Shown one piece after another: positions 7,621 to 17,256 of a stretch of 64,000 nt of DNA (positions within the stretch are counted from its first letter, which is position 1; each line of letters starts with the position of its first letter). The notes beneath the pieces were generated by a model that saw only the letters and a list, made by a program, of their open reading frames with translations, did no database searches and had not been told where the DNA came from. Source of the DNA: Geodermatophilus marinus (GTDB taxonomy: Bacteria > Actinomycetota > Actinomycetes > Mycobacteriales > Geodermatophilaceae); NCBI RefSeq assembly GCF_003428645.1, contig NZ_QVQH01000006.1:62001-126000 (forward strand), in the 5' to 3' direction. Made by a program: the position numbers and the translations under genes.

Positions 7621-9723
7621 CTAGGGGCCGGTGACCTGCCCGCTCGCGCGCGAGTAGGTCAGCGTGCCGCCCTGGAAGCGCTGCCGCAGGCCGCCCTCCA
7701 CGGTCCGCGCGGGCTCGAGCGGGTAGCCCAGCGGGCCGGAGACCCCGCCGGCCGCGGTCCAGGCCTCGAGGAACGGGGCGGTGACCGGCTGCGCCCCGGT
7801 CGCGGGGGACCACAGCACGGTGCCGCGCACGAAGGACTGGGACGAGCCGCCCCCGGGCAGGCCGTACGCCTCCTCGCCGGTCGGGTACCCGAGGGTGCCC
7901 CACTCCCAGCCGGTGGCGACCCACGCGGTCCGGATGCCGCCGCGGACCACCTGGGCGCCGGTCCGCTCGGTCCAGTAGACCGACCCGCCGTCGAACACCT
8001 GGTAGCAGCCGCCGTCGGCGAGCCCGCACCGGGTGTCGGTCGTCGGGTAGCCCAGCAGGCCGCCCTCGGCGCCCAGGGCGCGCCAGCGGTCGCGGACCGG
8101 TCCGCGGAGCACGAATGCCCGGCTGCCGGTCCAGGAGATCGTGCCCCCGCTGAACTCCTGCCGGCAGCCGCCCGAGGGCAGGCCGCAGGTCTCGCCGCCG
8201 AGCGGGTAGCCCAGGGCGCCCCACTCGGCGCCGGCGGCCTGCCAGGCGGTCCGGATCCCGCCGTAGACCGGGTGCGCCCCGGTGGCCGGGCTCCAGTAGA
8301 TCGAGCCGCGCTCGAACTGCTGGTAGCACCCGCCGCCGGCCAGCCCGCAGATCGTGTCGTGCAGCGGGTAGCCCAGCCCGGCCTCCCGGCGGAGGAGCCG
8401 CCAGCGCTCGGCGATATCCCCGGACACCACGCGGGCCCCGCTCTGCGCGGTCCAGACGACGACGCCGTGCTCGAACGGCGACAGGCAGCCCCCGCCACGC
8501 ATCCCGCAGGACTCGTCGGCCGTGGGGTAGCCCAGCGGGCCGTTCTCGCTGCCGGTGCGGGCCCAGCGCTTGCGGATGTCGCCGCGCACCATCCACGCGG
8601 GCCCCCCGGCCGTGGCCGCGTAGAGCGCCGCCCCCTGGTAGATCTGGTAGCACCCGCCGCCGGCGAGCCCGCAGACGACGTCCATCAGCGGGTAGCCGAC
8701 CCCGGCGGTCTCGTACCCGAGCGCGCGGTAGCGGTCCCGGAAGGGCCCGCCCGGGACGATCCACGCGCCGCTGCCCGGCGACCAGTACACCGACCCGCCG
8801 GCGAAGCGCTGGTAGCACCCGCCGTGCAGCAGCCCGCAGACCAGCGCGGAGGAGACCTCGCCGAGGGGGCCGGTCGCGCCGCCCGAGGAGGTGTAGCGGG
8901 TCCAGATGGCCGAGCCGCCGACCGACTGGGTGGAGCCGAACCAGTCGGTGAAGTAGTTCCAGAAGTTGCGGTTGCCGTACGAGGAGCACGAGTCCCCGGT
9001 GCCGTACCCGGCCGTGAGGGCGGCCTGGTTGGGGCGGTAGGGCGTGTAGTTGTACAGCCCGGCGGTGGCCTGGTTGACGATGTAGACGTCCGACCGCCCG
9101 CACGTCGCCTTCGGGTGGTACAGGATCGAGTTGACCCGGCCGGCCCGGTAGCCGTACGAGGTCGGCTGGGCCGCGTAGCGCTGGTACTGGCGGGCGGCGC
9201 TGTAGAGCTGGTTCACGAACCCCGCGTAGAGCAGGTCGCAGGGCGCGGTATCCGGGCAGGCGAAGCCGGTGGCCTTCTGGTAGCGGGTGGCGCTGGGGTT
9301 GGTCCCGGTGACGAGCCCCTGCTCCTTCTGCAGCAGGACCAGCAGCACCCGCGGGTTGGTGGAGCAGGACCGGGCGACCTTGGCGATGATCGTCGCCGCG
9401 CTCTCCCGCGCGGCCCCCTGGTAGCCGTCGCAGAGGTCGTCCGCGGCCCGGGTCACGGTGTCCTGGACGTGGTCCTTGAGGCAGGGGCTGCCGTCGGTGC
9501 CGCGGACGCAGCGGGCCCCCTTCGCCTCGAGGAAGGCCTGGATCGCCGGGGCGTCCATCGCCAGCGCGTCCCAGAAGACCGCGTCGCTGATGATGTTGCC
9601 GGGGTCGAAGTACTGCAGGTCGGCGGCCCGGGTGGTGCCGGCCGGGTCCGGGCCGAGCACGGGGACGGCGACCGCGGCCGCGGCCACGACGAGGCCGACG
9701 GCCAGCCGGAGCAGGCGCCTCAC
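7621..9723 (-). CDS. Secreted LGFP-repeat cell-wall protein with cysteine-paired repeats
   Basis: A 700-residue exported protein. The N-terminal signal segment (LLRLAVGLVVAAAAVAVPVLG) is followed by a roughly 240-residue Cys-rich globular domain and then eight LGFP repeats. LGFP modules are thought to bind the cell wall. The globular domain carries PRVLLVLLQKEQGL, reminiscent of the helix bearing the catalytic Glu in lysozyme-like transglycosylases; this is inference only. Repeat cores include GPLGYPTAD, AGLGYPLHD, GALGYPLGG and GLLGYPTTD. Six repeats carry a CG(L/M)xxGGC pair, while the last two have lost it. The GTG at 9723 overlaps (GTGA) the stop of the upstream small secreted protein, so the two are co-translated. 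Actinobacterial relatives are often labelled hemagglutinin, without functional proof. Confidence 0.85.
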   Translation of the reverse strand: MRRLLRLAVGLVVAAAAVAVPVLGPDPAGTTRAADLQYFDPGNIISDAVFWDALAMDAPAIQAFLEAKGARCVRGTDGSPCLKDHVQDTVTRAADDLCDGYQGAARESAATIIAKVARSCSTNPRVLLVLLQKEQGLVTGTNPSATRYQKATGFACPDTAPCDLLYAGFVNQLYSAARQYQRYAAQPTSYGYRAGRVNSILYHPKATCGRSDVYIVNQATAGLYNYTPYRPNQAALTAGYGTGDSCSSYGNRNFWNYFTDWFGSTQSVGGSAIWTRYTSSGGATGPLGEVSSALVCGLLHGGCYQRFAGGSVYWSPGSGAWIVPGGPFRDRYRALGYETAGVGYPLMDVVCGLAGGGCYQIYQGAALYAATAGGPAWMVRGDIRKRWARTGSENGPLGYPTADESCGMRGGGCLSPFEHGVVVWTAQSGARVVSGDIAERWRLLRREAGLGYPLHDTICGLAGGGCYQQFERGSIYWSPATGAHPVYGGIRTAWQAAGAEWGALGYPLGGETCGLPSGGCRQEFSGGTISWTGSRAFVLRGPVRDRWRALGAEGGLLGYPTTDTRCGLADGGCYQVFDGGSVYWTERTGAQVVRGGIRTAWVATGWEWGTLGYPTGEEAYGLPGGGSSQSFVRGTVLWSPATGAQPVTAPFLEAWTAAGGVSGPLGYPLEPARTVEGGLRQRFQGGTLTYSRASGQVTGP

Positions 9724-10253
9724 GGGACGACGACCTCGAACGGTTCGGAGACCGCGGTGGAGGTGGGCGAGGAGTAGGCGACGCTGCCGTCCCACGTCCC
9801 GGGGGCGAGCTGGTCACCCGGGACCGCGAGCAGCGAGCAGGCCGTCGACGTGGCGTCGGCCGAGGCGGGGGAGGAGGTCTCGACGGCGATCCCGTCCCGG
9901 GACAGCGTGAGGACGCAGGAGCCGGTGTCCTCGACCACACCGGGGACGTAGCCGGCGGCCTCCACGGTGCCGTCCACCTCGGCCCACCCGGCATAGGTGA
10001 GGACCAGGTCCCCGCCGGTGACGGGGGCGGGGGTCTCCACCACCGGGGCGTCGGTCGCGACCGCGGTCGGCTCGGGCCGGACGGGCACGGGCGCGCCGTA
10101 GGTGCCCGGGGCGGCGGCCTCGGGGGTCGGCGTCCCGGAGGCGGACGGGACCTCCGCCGCCGGGAGGCGCATCCCCCCGCTGACGGCGAGGCCGGCGCCG
10201 GCGACGAGTGCGACGGCGCCCAGGCCGAGGACGATCCGGCGGCTCCGGGCCAT
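9720..10253 (-). CDS. Small secreted beta-sandwich-like protein, unknown function
   Basis: A 177-residue protein with a signal segment (SRRIVLGLGAVALVAGAGLA), a Pro/Thr/Ala-rich linker (about residues 40-75) and a C-terminal domain of roughly 100 residues. Alternating hydrophobic and polar residues and two cysteines (GSCVLTL and STACSLLAV) suggest a disulfide-closed Ig-like or fibronectin-like sandwich. The ATG at 10253 is preferred because AGGAG lies 11 nt upstream; a GTG at 10265 would touch that site. Its stop overlaps the LGFP protein start, so the two probably work together at the wall. I do not recognise the family. Confidence 0.75.
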   Translation of the reverse strand: MARSRRIVLGLGAVALVAGAGLAVSGGMRLPAAEVPSASGTPTPEAAAPGTYGAPVPVRPEPTAVATDAPVVETPAPVTGGDLVLTYAGWAEVDGTVEAAGYVPGVVEDTGSCVLTLSRDGIAVETSSPASADATSTACSLLAVPGDQLAPGTWDGSVAYSSPTSTAVSEPFEVVVP

Positions 10254-10411
10254 GGCTGTATCCACTCCTGCTGTCCCGTGCGGCCGCGAGCGCGGCCGCG
10301 GGGGCTGCCGGGGCCGTTCCGGCCACCGGTGGTCGCAGGGAGGTTACTGCTCGGAGTCGCCCGATCACCGCAGCGACATGGGAGTGGGACGGACGAGGCC
10401 GTCCCGCCTGG

Positions 10412-11080
10412 TCAGACGCCGGCCGGCAGGCGCATCCCGGGGACGTCGTCGGGCACGGTCAGGGGGGCGCCGGTCTTCTCCACGACCTCCTCGGGGCTCA
10501 CCCCGGGCGCGGTCTCGACGAGGAGGAACCCGCCGGGCGTGACGTCCACGACGGCGAGGTCGGTGATGACGCGGTCGACGCAACCCTTGCCGGTCAGCGG
10601 CAGGGTGCACTCCTCGACGAGCTTGGGGGACCCGTCGCGGGCGACGTGCTCCATCATGATGATCACGCGGCGGGCGCCGTGGACGAGGTCCATCGCGCCG
10701 CCCATGCCGTTGACCATCTTGCCGGGGATGAGCCAGTTGGCCAGGTCGCCGCGGGGGTTGACCTGCATCGCGCCGAGGACGGCGAGGTCGAGGTGCCGGC
10801 CGCGGATCATGGCGAAGCTGGTCGCCGAGTCGAAGAACGACGCGCCCGGCAGGATCGTCACCGTCTCCTTGCCGGCGTTGATGAGGTCGGGGTCCTCCTC
10901 GCCCTCGTAGGGGTAGGGGCCGACGCCGAGGATGCCGTTCTCCGAGTGCAGCACCACGTGCACGTCCTCGGGGATGTGGTTGGGCACGAGGGTCGGCATG
11001 CCGATGCCCAGGTTGACGTAGGCGCCGTCGGTGAGGTCGGCGGCCACGCGGGCGGCGAGCTGGTCGCGGGTCAGGGTCAT
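10412..11080 (-). CDS. scoB: 3-oxoacid CoA-transferase subunit B
   Basis: Beta subunit of a succinyl-CoA:3-ketoacid (or acetate/acetoacetate) CoA-transferase, which moves CoA between acyl groups in ketone-body or short-chain fatty-acid use. At 222 residues it has the usual length. The SENG motif near residue 47 carries the catalytic glutamate that forms the enzyme-CoA thioester. [10 protein letters not shown] and [19 protein letters not shown] are typical family blocks. The ATG at 11080 lies 2 bp after the scoA stop, so the subunits are translated in sequence. Which acyl-CoA is used cannot be told from the sequence. Confidence 0.93.
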   Translation of the reverse strand: MTLTRDQLAARVAADLTDGAYVNLGIGMPTLVPNHIPEDVHVVLHSENGILGVGPYPYEGEEDPDLINAGKETVTILPGASFFDSATSFAMIRGRHLDLAVLGAMQVNPRGDLANWLIPGKMVNGMGGAMDLVHGARRVIIMMEHVARDGSPKLVEECTLPLTGKGCVDRVITDLAVVDVTPGGFLLVETAPGVSPEEVVEKTGAPLTVPDDVPGMRLPAGV

Positions 11081-11082
11081 GG

Positions 11083-11886
<804 letters not shown>

Positions 11887-11928
11887 GCGTGCACCACCGT
11901 CCGTCCGGGCGGGCTGGGGCCGGCTCGA

Positions 11929-12729
11929 TCAGCCGGGGCGGCCCAGCTCGCGGATGCCCTCGATCGTGGCGCCGAGCGTAGCCGTGACCCGTTCCCCGGC
12001 CGCACGGGCGGGCAGCTGCGCCGGGTCGGCGCCGCGGACGAGGACCACCGACGCCCCGGCCGCGAGCGGGGCGAGCAGCCAGGCGACCGGCCCCGCCTCC
12101 GCCGCCGTCGCGGTGTCCACGAGCAGCCGGTCGCCCGGGACGACGCCCAGCCGGCCGGCCAGCTCCTCCGCGGCCGCCACCAGCCCGCCCAGGGTCAGCT
12201 GCAGGCTGCCGGTCACCAGCCCGGGGTCCCCGGCGGCCGCCGGCTGCCACGGGGTGAAGACGTCCCCGTGGGCCCGGACCTCGAGGGCGAAGTCGCGCGC
12301 CGGCCCGGCGTAGCCGGTCATCCCCGCGCCGAGCGGGTGCAGCGAGAGGCCGAGCAGCTCGGGGACGCCGGCGTCCTCCAGGGGGGCCAGCCGGTCCTGC
12401 GCGGCGAGGACGACGGCGACGTCGTCGAGCCGGCCGTCGTCCTCGGCCGCGGTGTCGAGCACGGCGGCGCCGCAGCTCCACACGCCGAGCAGGACCGCGG
12501 CCGTCTGCCAGTGCACCGGCAGCGCGACGGCCACCGTGCCGCCGGGCGCCACGTCGAACTCCTCCTGGAGCAGGTTGGCGGTCTTGGCCACCCAGTTGGC
12601 CAGCGTGGCCGCCGACAGCTCGACCCGCGAGCCGACGGCGTCGTCGTAGTCGGTGAGCAGGGGCGCGGCCGCGTCGCGGCGCAGCGCCCGGGCGAGGAGG
12701 TCCGCGGGGAGGGCGGCGGGCTGTGGCAC
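11929..12729 (-). CDS. TIGR03089 family protein (AMP-binding-like, catalytically reduced)
   Basis: A 266-residue protein resembling the N-terminal part of acyl-CoA synthetases. It matches the actinobacterial family TIGR03089 (Rv3268 type). It has an adenylating-enzyme-like core but lacks the large C-terminal lid domain. The conserved block VELSAATLANWVAKTANLLQ lies near residue 33, and TVAVALPVHWQTAAVLLGVW resembles the AMP-binding N-lobe. No clear Thr/Ser/Gly-rich ATP loop is seen, so activity is doubtful. The GTG at 12729 is chosen; a start at 12771 would run into the divergent PAP2 promoter. As in mycobacteria, it lies near the LCP gene and the rml genes. Confidence 0.8.
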   Translation of the reverse strand: MPQPAALPADLLARALRRDAAAPLLTDYDDAVGSRVELSAATLANWVAKTANLLQEEFDVAPGGTVAVALPVHWQTAAVLLGVWSCGAAVLDTAAEDDGRLDDVAVVLAAQDRLAPLEDAGVPELLGLSLHPLGAGMTGYAGPARDFALEVRAHGDVFTPWQPAAAGDPGLVTGSLQLTLGGLVAAAEELAGRLGVVPGDRLLVDTATAAEAGPVAWLLAPLAAGASVVLVRGADPAQLPARAAGERVTATLGATIEGIRELGRPG

Positions 12730-12774
12730 GGCCCCAGCCTGGCAGGCCGGGACGGCGCCGGCCGCCGGCACCCC

Positions 12775-12780
12775 TACAGT
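12775..12780 (+). promoter_or_regulatory. -10-like box TACAGT for a leaderless PAP2 transcript
   Basis: TACAGT ends 8 nt before the GTG at 12789. No ribosome site lies between, so transcription probably begins at or next to the start codon. Confidence 0.5.
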
Positions 12781-12788
12781 CGGCCGGC

Positions 12789-13313
12789 GTGCTGACCGGA
12801 CTCGACCACCGCCTGCTGATCGTCACCCGCCGGGTCCTGGGCGGGACCCCGGCCGTCCCGCTCGCGCGCGGCCTGTCGGTGTTCGGCGAGCACGCGATCG
12901 GCTGGCTGGCCGTGGCGGGCGCCGGCTGGCTGACCGGCCGGCACCGGCGCGAGTGGGTGGAGGGGGCGGCCGGCGTGCTGGCCGGGCACGCGTCCGGCGT
13001 CGTCCTCAAGCGGCTGGTCCGGCGCCGGCGGCCGCTGCTGGCCGAGGTCCCCGCGCTGGTGCGCACCCACCCCAGCTCGCTGTCCTTCCCCAGCGCGCAC
13101 AGCTGCTCGACGGCGGCGGCCGCGGTCGGCTACGCGCCGCTGCTCGGCCGGCCGCTCATGGGCACGCTGCTCGGCGGCATGCTGGTCTCCCGGGTGCTGC
13201 TCGGGGTGCACCACCCGAGCGACGTCGTGGTCGGCGCCGCCGTGGGCGCGGCCGCCGCCCGCGGCACCCGGGCCGTCCTGGCCCGGGCCCGCCGCGCCGC
13301 CCACCCCACGTGA
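12789..13313 (+). CDS. PAP2-family membrane phosphatase
   Basis: A 174-residue integral membrane phosphatase. All three PAP2 signatures are present: KRLVRRRRP (K-x6-RP) near residue 76, SFPSAHS near residue 99 (a variant of PSGH) and SRVLLGVHHPSDVVVG near residue 136, holding the catalytic His and Asp. Its size and family match Rv3807c, the proposed decaprenylphosphoryl-5-phosphoribose phosphatase that acts after UbiA. A role in lipid-linked ribose or arabinose metabolism is therefore plausible, although undecaprenyl-pyrophosphate recycling is also possible. Unlike Rv3807c it is not next to ubiA here. The GTG start follows a TACAGT box by 8 nt. Confidence 0.85.
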   Translation: MLTGLDHRLLIVTRRVLGGTPAVPLARGLSVFGEHAIGWLAVAGAGWLTGRHRREWVEGAAGVLAGHASGVVLKRLVRRRRPLLAEVPALVRTHPSSLSFPSAHSCSTAAAAVGYAPLLGRPLMGTLLGGMLVSRVLLGVHHPSDVVVGAAVGAAAARGTRAVLARARRAAHPT

Positions 13314-13340
13314 CACGCGGCCCGGGCCCGCCGCGTCGCC

Positions 13341-13379
13341 CCCCGAGCGTGCGAGGGGTGAGGAGGACCGGGTCCTCCC
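13341..13379 (-). terminator. Stop-anchored repeat copy 1 (after the LCP gene)
   Basis: On the minus strand this begins right after the LCP stop codon with GGAGGACCCGGTCCTCC and continues CACCCCTCGCACGCTCGGGG. It matches the repeat found after five other genes in this window. GAGGACC pairs with GGTCCTC, so it can fold as a transcript-end hairpin. Confidence 0.6.
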
Positions 13380-14969
13380 TCAGTTGATGCAGTCGGTGTC
13401 GGCCGCGGTGAAGCTGTCCTCGCCCTCCACCGGCTCGGACGGTGCGGCCGGCGCCGGCGGGGTGACCGCCTGGCCGACCCCGTTGAAGTCGCTGCCGAGG
13501 ACCAGGTGGACGGTGCCGGTGGCCGCGTCCTCGCTCTCCGCCGTCGTCGCCCCCGGGATCTGGTCGGCCAGCGTCCGCGCCAGCGCCTCGTCCCCGGCGG
13601 CGTGCCGGATCTCGGTGACCTCGTAGTCGGTCGCGTCGGCGTTGCCGGTGCTGGTCACCGTGAAGCCGGCGCCCTCCAGCTCCGCGGCCGCCTCGGCGGC
13701 GAGACCCGGCACGCCCGAGCCGTTGAACACCTCGACCGACACCTCGGACGGCGCCACCGTCTCCGGCGCGGCGGGGGTCTCGGCGGCCGGTGCCTCGGCC
13801 TCCGGCTCGGCAGACAGCTCGGCGAAGAACTCGTGCAGCGTCTCGGTGTCCTCCAGCCGGAGGATGTAGCGGTCCTGGTCGTCCCGGTCGTCCCCGACGT
13901 AGGGGAGGGTCTGGAACTCGATGCTGCCGGCGGTGACCGACTGCATCTGGCCGGCCAGCGCGAACAGGTCCAGGGACTGGTCCACGGTCAGCGACTCGGC
14001 GGCGGCCTGCACGAGCTCGCGCTGCTTGCCGAGGTCGAGCAGGACGTTGTCCGAGAGCATCTTGCGGATCATCCCGGCGATGAAGGTCTGCTGGCGGATG
14101 ATCCGGTCGAAGTCGCCGCGCGGCAGGCCGTGCCGCTGGCGCACGAAGGCCAGGGCCTGCTCGCCGCTGATCGTGGACTTCCCGGCGGGCAGGTCCACGC
14201 CGGAGAAGTCGTCCTGCGCGGCCTGGCAGAGGTTGACCTCCACGCCGCCGACGACGCTGGAGAGGTTGAAGAAGCCGAGCAGGTCCACCTCGGCGTAGTG
14301 GTCGATCATCAGGCCCGACAGCTGGCTGACGGTGCGGATGAGCAGCTGCGCGCCGGCCGCCTGCCGCTCGGCGGCCGTGGCGCCCTCCTCCGGCTCCTGG
14401 TACCCGTAGGCGTAGGCGGCGTTGAGCTTGTCCCACCCGTGGCCGGGGATCTGCACGTAGGAGTCGCGGGGGAAGGAGACGAAGGAGGCGCGCGACCCGT
14501 CGGCCGGGACGTGCACCAGGATCATCGTGTCGGTGTTCTGACCGGAGTCGCTCCCCGTGCTCAGCTGCGAGGCCTGCTCCTCGCTGAGGGACGCCCGGCT
14601 GTCGTTGCCGACCAGCAGCAGGTTCATCGCGGCGCGCTCGTTGCCCGAGCCGTCGTTGCCGTCGACGGGGATGGCGTCGGTCCGGTTGACGCTGGCGTCG
14701 GCGACCTGCCCGAGGTACCAGCCCCAGCCGCCGGTGCCCAGCAGCACGACGGAGAGCGCGCCCGCGACGACGCGGACGGCGGTGGCCGCGCGGCTGCCCC
14801 GGGAGCGCCGCGGGCGCCGGCCGGCGGCCGGGCCGCCCCCCGCCTCGGCGGCCGCGCCCTCGCGCGCCGGCGACCCCTCGGGCTGCCGATGGCGGGCCGG
14901 GCGCCCGGCGCGGGGGTCCAGTCGCCCGGGGAGCGGACGGCCTCCTCGGTCGCTCGGCTCTCGGCTCAC
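13380..14969 (-). CDS. LytR-CpsA-Psr (LCP) wall-glycan ligase with LytR C-terminal domain
   Basis: LCP enzymes transfer lipid-linked wall glycans (arabinogalactan in mycobacteria) onto peptidoglycan. This one has 529 residues. It opens with a basic, Gly/Pro-rich cytoplasmic tail to about residue 63, then a single transmembrane segment (AVRVVAGALSVVLLGTGGWG). The extracytoplasmic LCP domain spans roughly residues 110-280 with NLLLVGNDSRA, NTDTMILVHV and SFPRDSYVQIPG. A LytR_C domain lies near residues 408-490 (VSVEVFNGSGVPGLA). The GTG start has GAGGA 6 nt upstream. Divergent rmlB and the nearby TIGR03089 gene match the mycobacterial Rv3267 neighbourhood, supporting a role in joining the rhamnose-linked galactan to the wall. 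Confidence 0.92.
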   Translation of the reverse strand: MSREPSDRGGRPLPGRLDPRAGRPARHRQPEGSPAREGAAAEAGGGPAAGRRPRRSRGSRAATAVRVVAGALSVVLLGTGGWGWYLGQVADASVNRTDAIPVDGNDGSGNERAAMNLLLVGNDSRASLSEEQASQLSTGSDSGQNTDTMILVHVPADGSRASFVSFPRDSYVQIPGHGWDKLNAAYAYGYQEPEEGATAAERQAAGAQLLIRTVSQLSGLMIDHYAEVDLLGFFNLSSVVGGVEVNLCQAAQDDFSGVDLPAGKSTISGEQALAFVRQRHGLPRGDFDRIIRQQTFIAGMIRKMLSDNVLLDLGKQRELVQAAAESLTVDQSLDLFALAGQMQSVTAGSIEFQTLPYVGDDRDDQDRYILRLEDTETLHEFFAELSAEPEAEAPAAETPAAPETVAPSEVSVEVFNGSGVPGLAAEAAAELEGAGFTVTSTGNADATDYEVTEIRHAAGDEALARTLADQIPGATTAESEDAATGTVHLVLGSDFNGVGQAVTPPAPAAPSEPVEGEDSFTAADTDCIN

Positions 14970-15209
14970 GTCGTGTCCTCACTGCTGGTCGCGCCGACCA
15001 CGGCACGGGTCGGGCCCGGGCCCGTCGCGCCGTCGGCGTCGTGGCGTCTCGGGCGATGGTAGGTGCGTCCGCCGGCCGTCCCGGCCACCGACGTGCCCGC
15101 ACCCTCGCGTGCGGTCCCGGACGGCCCAGCGGACCCACCCGTCACGCGCCGGGCGACTCACACCGCGGGAGGATGCAGACGGGGCCGCGCGCGGGGGAGC
15201 ATGCCTGCC

Positions 15210-16232
15210 ATGCGCATCCTCGTCACCGGCGGGGCCGGCTTCATCGGCTCCCACTACGTCCGGACGATGCTGTCCGGTGGCTACCCCGGCTTCGAGGACG
15301 CCGAGGTGACGGTGTTCGACAAGCTGACCTACGCCGGCAACCTCGCGAACCTGGCCCCGGTCGCCGACAACCCGCGCTACCGGTTCGTGCGGGGCGACAT
15401 CTGCAGCCAGGCCGACCTCGACGCCGCCGTCCCCGGGCACGACGTGGTGGTCAACTTCGCCGCCGAGTCGCACGTCGACCGGTCCATCCACGGCGCGGCC
15501 GACTTCGTGCTCACCAACGTCCTCGGGGCCCAGCAGGTGTTCGAGGCCGCGCTGCGGCACGGCGTCGGCCGGGTGCTGCACGTCTCCACCGACGAGGTCT
15601 ACGGCTCCATCGACGAGGGCTCCTGGCAGGAGGACCACCTGCTGGAGCCCAACTCCCCGTACTCGGCGGCCAAGGCCGGCAGCGACCTCATCGCCCGGGC
15701 GTACGCCCGGACCTACGGGCTGAACATCTCGATCACCCGGTGCAGCAACAACTACGGGCCGTACCACTTCCCGGAGAAGGTCATCCCGCTGTTCGTCACC
15801 AACCTGCTCGACGGGCACCGGGTGCCGCTCTACGGCGAGGGGGCCAACGTCCGCGACTGGCTGTTCGTCGACGACCACTGCCGCGGCATCCAGCTGGTCC
15901 TCGAGAAGGGCCTGCCCGGCGAGTTCTACAACATCGGCGGCGGCCGGGAGCTGTCGAACAAGGAGCTCACCGAGAAGCTGCTGGAGGCCACCGGCCGCGA
16001 CTGGGGCTACGTCGAGAACATCGTCGACCCGCGCGGCGGCGGACACGACCTGCGCTACTCGGTGGACTACTCGAAGACCGCCGCGCTCGGCTACGCGCCG
16101 CGCACGACCTTCGAGGACGGCCTCGCGCTGACCGTCCGGTGGTACCGCGACAACCGCGCCTGGTGGGAGCCGCTCAAGGCGGCCGCCGCGACGGCGCACC
16201 GGAAGGCGGGCTCGCAGGACGCCCGGGCGTGA
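15210..16232 (+). CDS. rmlB: dTDP-glucose 4,6-dehydratase
   Basis: Second enzyme of dTDP-L-rhamnose synthesis. It converts dTDP-glucose to dTDP-4-keto-6-deoxyglucose using bound NAD. At 340 residues it has the usual length. The Rossmann motif GGAGFIGSHYV lies at the N terminus, STDEVYG (catalytic Asp-Glu) near residue 127, and YSAAKAGSD (Tyr-x3-Lys) near residue 150. The C-terminal blocks RDWLFVDDHCRGI and GHDLRYSVDYSK are standard. The ATG at 15210 has GGGGGAG about 10 nt upstream; an ATG at 15201 would add three residues and crowds that site. It overlaps rmlD by 4 bp. Confidence 0.95.
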   Translation: MRILVTGGAGFIGSHYVRTMLSGGYPGFEDAEVTVFDKLTYAGNLANLAPVADNPRYRFVRGDICSQADLDAAVPGHDVVVNFAAESHVDRSIHGAADFVLTNVLGAQQVFEAALRHGVGRVLHVSTDEVYGSIDEGSWQEDHLLEPNSPYSAAKAGSDLIARAYARTYGLNISITRCSNNYGPYHFPEKVIPLFVTNLLDGHRVPLYGEGANVRDWLFVDDHCRGIQLVLEKGLPGEFYNIGGGRELSNKELTEKLLEATGRDWGYVENIVDPRGGGHDLRYSVDYSKTAALGYAPRTTFEDGLALTVRWYRDNRAWWEPLKAAAATAHRKAGSQDARA

Positions 16233-17119
16233 GCGGGGGCACGCGCACCGCCTGGCTGGTCACCGGCGCCCGCGGCCAGCTCGGCCACGACCTGCTCGAG
16301 GTGCTCGCCGGTCGTCCCGGGGACGACGTCACCGCCGTCAGCCGGGCCGAGGTGGACCTGACCGACGAGGCGTCGGTGCGCGGCGCGGTGGGGCGCTGGC
16401 TGGACGGCGTCCGGGCCGACCGGGCCGTGGTCGTCAACGCGGCCGCCTACACCGCCGTCGACGCCGCGGAGACCGACGAGGGCACCGCACTGCTGGTCAA
16501 CGGCCGCGCGCCGGGCTGGCTGGCCGAGGAGCTCGCCGGCCGGGGCCGGCTGGTGCACGTGTCCACCGACTACGTCTTCGACGGTCGGGCGAGCCGGCCC
16601 TACCCGGTCGACGCCCCGACCGCGCCGCGCTCGGCCTACGGCCGGACCAAGGCCGCGGGGGAGCGGGCGGTGGCCGCGGCCGGCGGGGACGCCTGCGTCG
16701 TCCGCACCGCCTGGGTGCACGGCCGCCACGGCGGCAACTTCGTCCGCACGATGACCGCGCTCGAGGCGTCGCGGGAGACGGTCTCGGTCGTCACCGACCA
16801 GGTCGGGGCGCCGACCTGGTCGGCCGACCTCGCCGCCTGCCTGGTCGAGCTCGGCCTCCGGGAGGACGCCGTCCCCCCGGTGCTGCACTGCACCAACGCC
16901 GGGCAGGTCAGCTGGCACGGCCTCGCGCAGGCGGTCTTCGAGGAGCTCGGCGCCGACTCCGCCCGGGTGCTGCCGACGACGACGGAGGCCTTCCCCCGCC
17001 CCGCCCCGCGGCCGGCCTACTCGGTGCTGGACCTGTCGGCCTGGCACGCCACCGGCCTGACCCCGCCCCGCCCGTGGCGGGCCGCGCTGCACGCCGCCAT
17101 GGCGGCCCGCCCGGCCTGA
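16229..17119 (+). CDS. rmlD: dTDP-4-dehydrorhamnose reductase
   Basis: Final step of dTDP-L-rhamnose synthesis, the NAD(P)H-dependent reduction of the 4-keto sugar. The protein has 296 residues. The nucleotide motif VTGARGQLGHDLLE lies at the N terminus, VHVSTDYVFDG near residue 110, and YGRTKAAGE (the catalytic Tyr-x3-Lys) near residue 136. TDQVGAPTWSADLA is a family block. The start GTG overlaps the rmlB stop (GTGA). rmlA and rmlC lie 26 kb away in this window, so the pathway genes are split into two groups. Confidence 0.95.
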   Translation: MSGGTRTAWLVTGARGQLGHDLLEVLAGRPGDDVTAVSRAEVDLTDEASVRGAVGRWLDGVRADRAVVVNAAAYTAVDAAETDEGTALLVNGRAPGWLAEELAGRGRLVHVSTDYVFDGRASRPYPVDAPTAPRSAYGRTKAAGERAVAAAGGDACVVRTAWVHGRHGGNFVRTMTALEASRETVSVVTDQVGAPTWSADLAACLVELGLREDAVPPVLHCTNAGQVSWHGLAQAVFEELGADSARVLPTTTEAFPRPAPRPAYSVLDLSAWHATGLTPPRPWRAALHAAMAARPA

Positions 17120-17256
17120 CCGGCGGGAAGGCGGCGGCGGGTCGGGCACGGCGGGTTGCCCGGTCGCCTCAAGCCCGCCCCCGCTGCCGCCGATGACTGT
17201 GGTGCACCTGGTGCCCCTTGGGCACCCCCGCTCCGCAGCACTCGGAGGACTTGTCC

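Noticed and set aside
7700..9000. CRISPR-like periodicity from the LGFP repeats
   Set aside because: The period is a coding repeat of about 50 residues with diverged DNA, not identical repeats with unique spacers.
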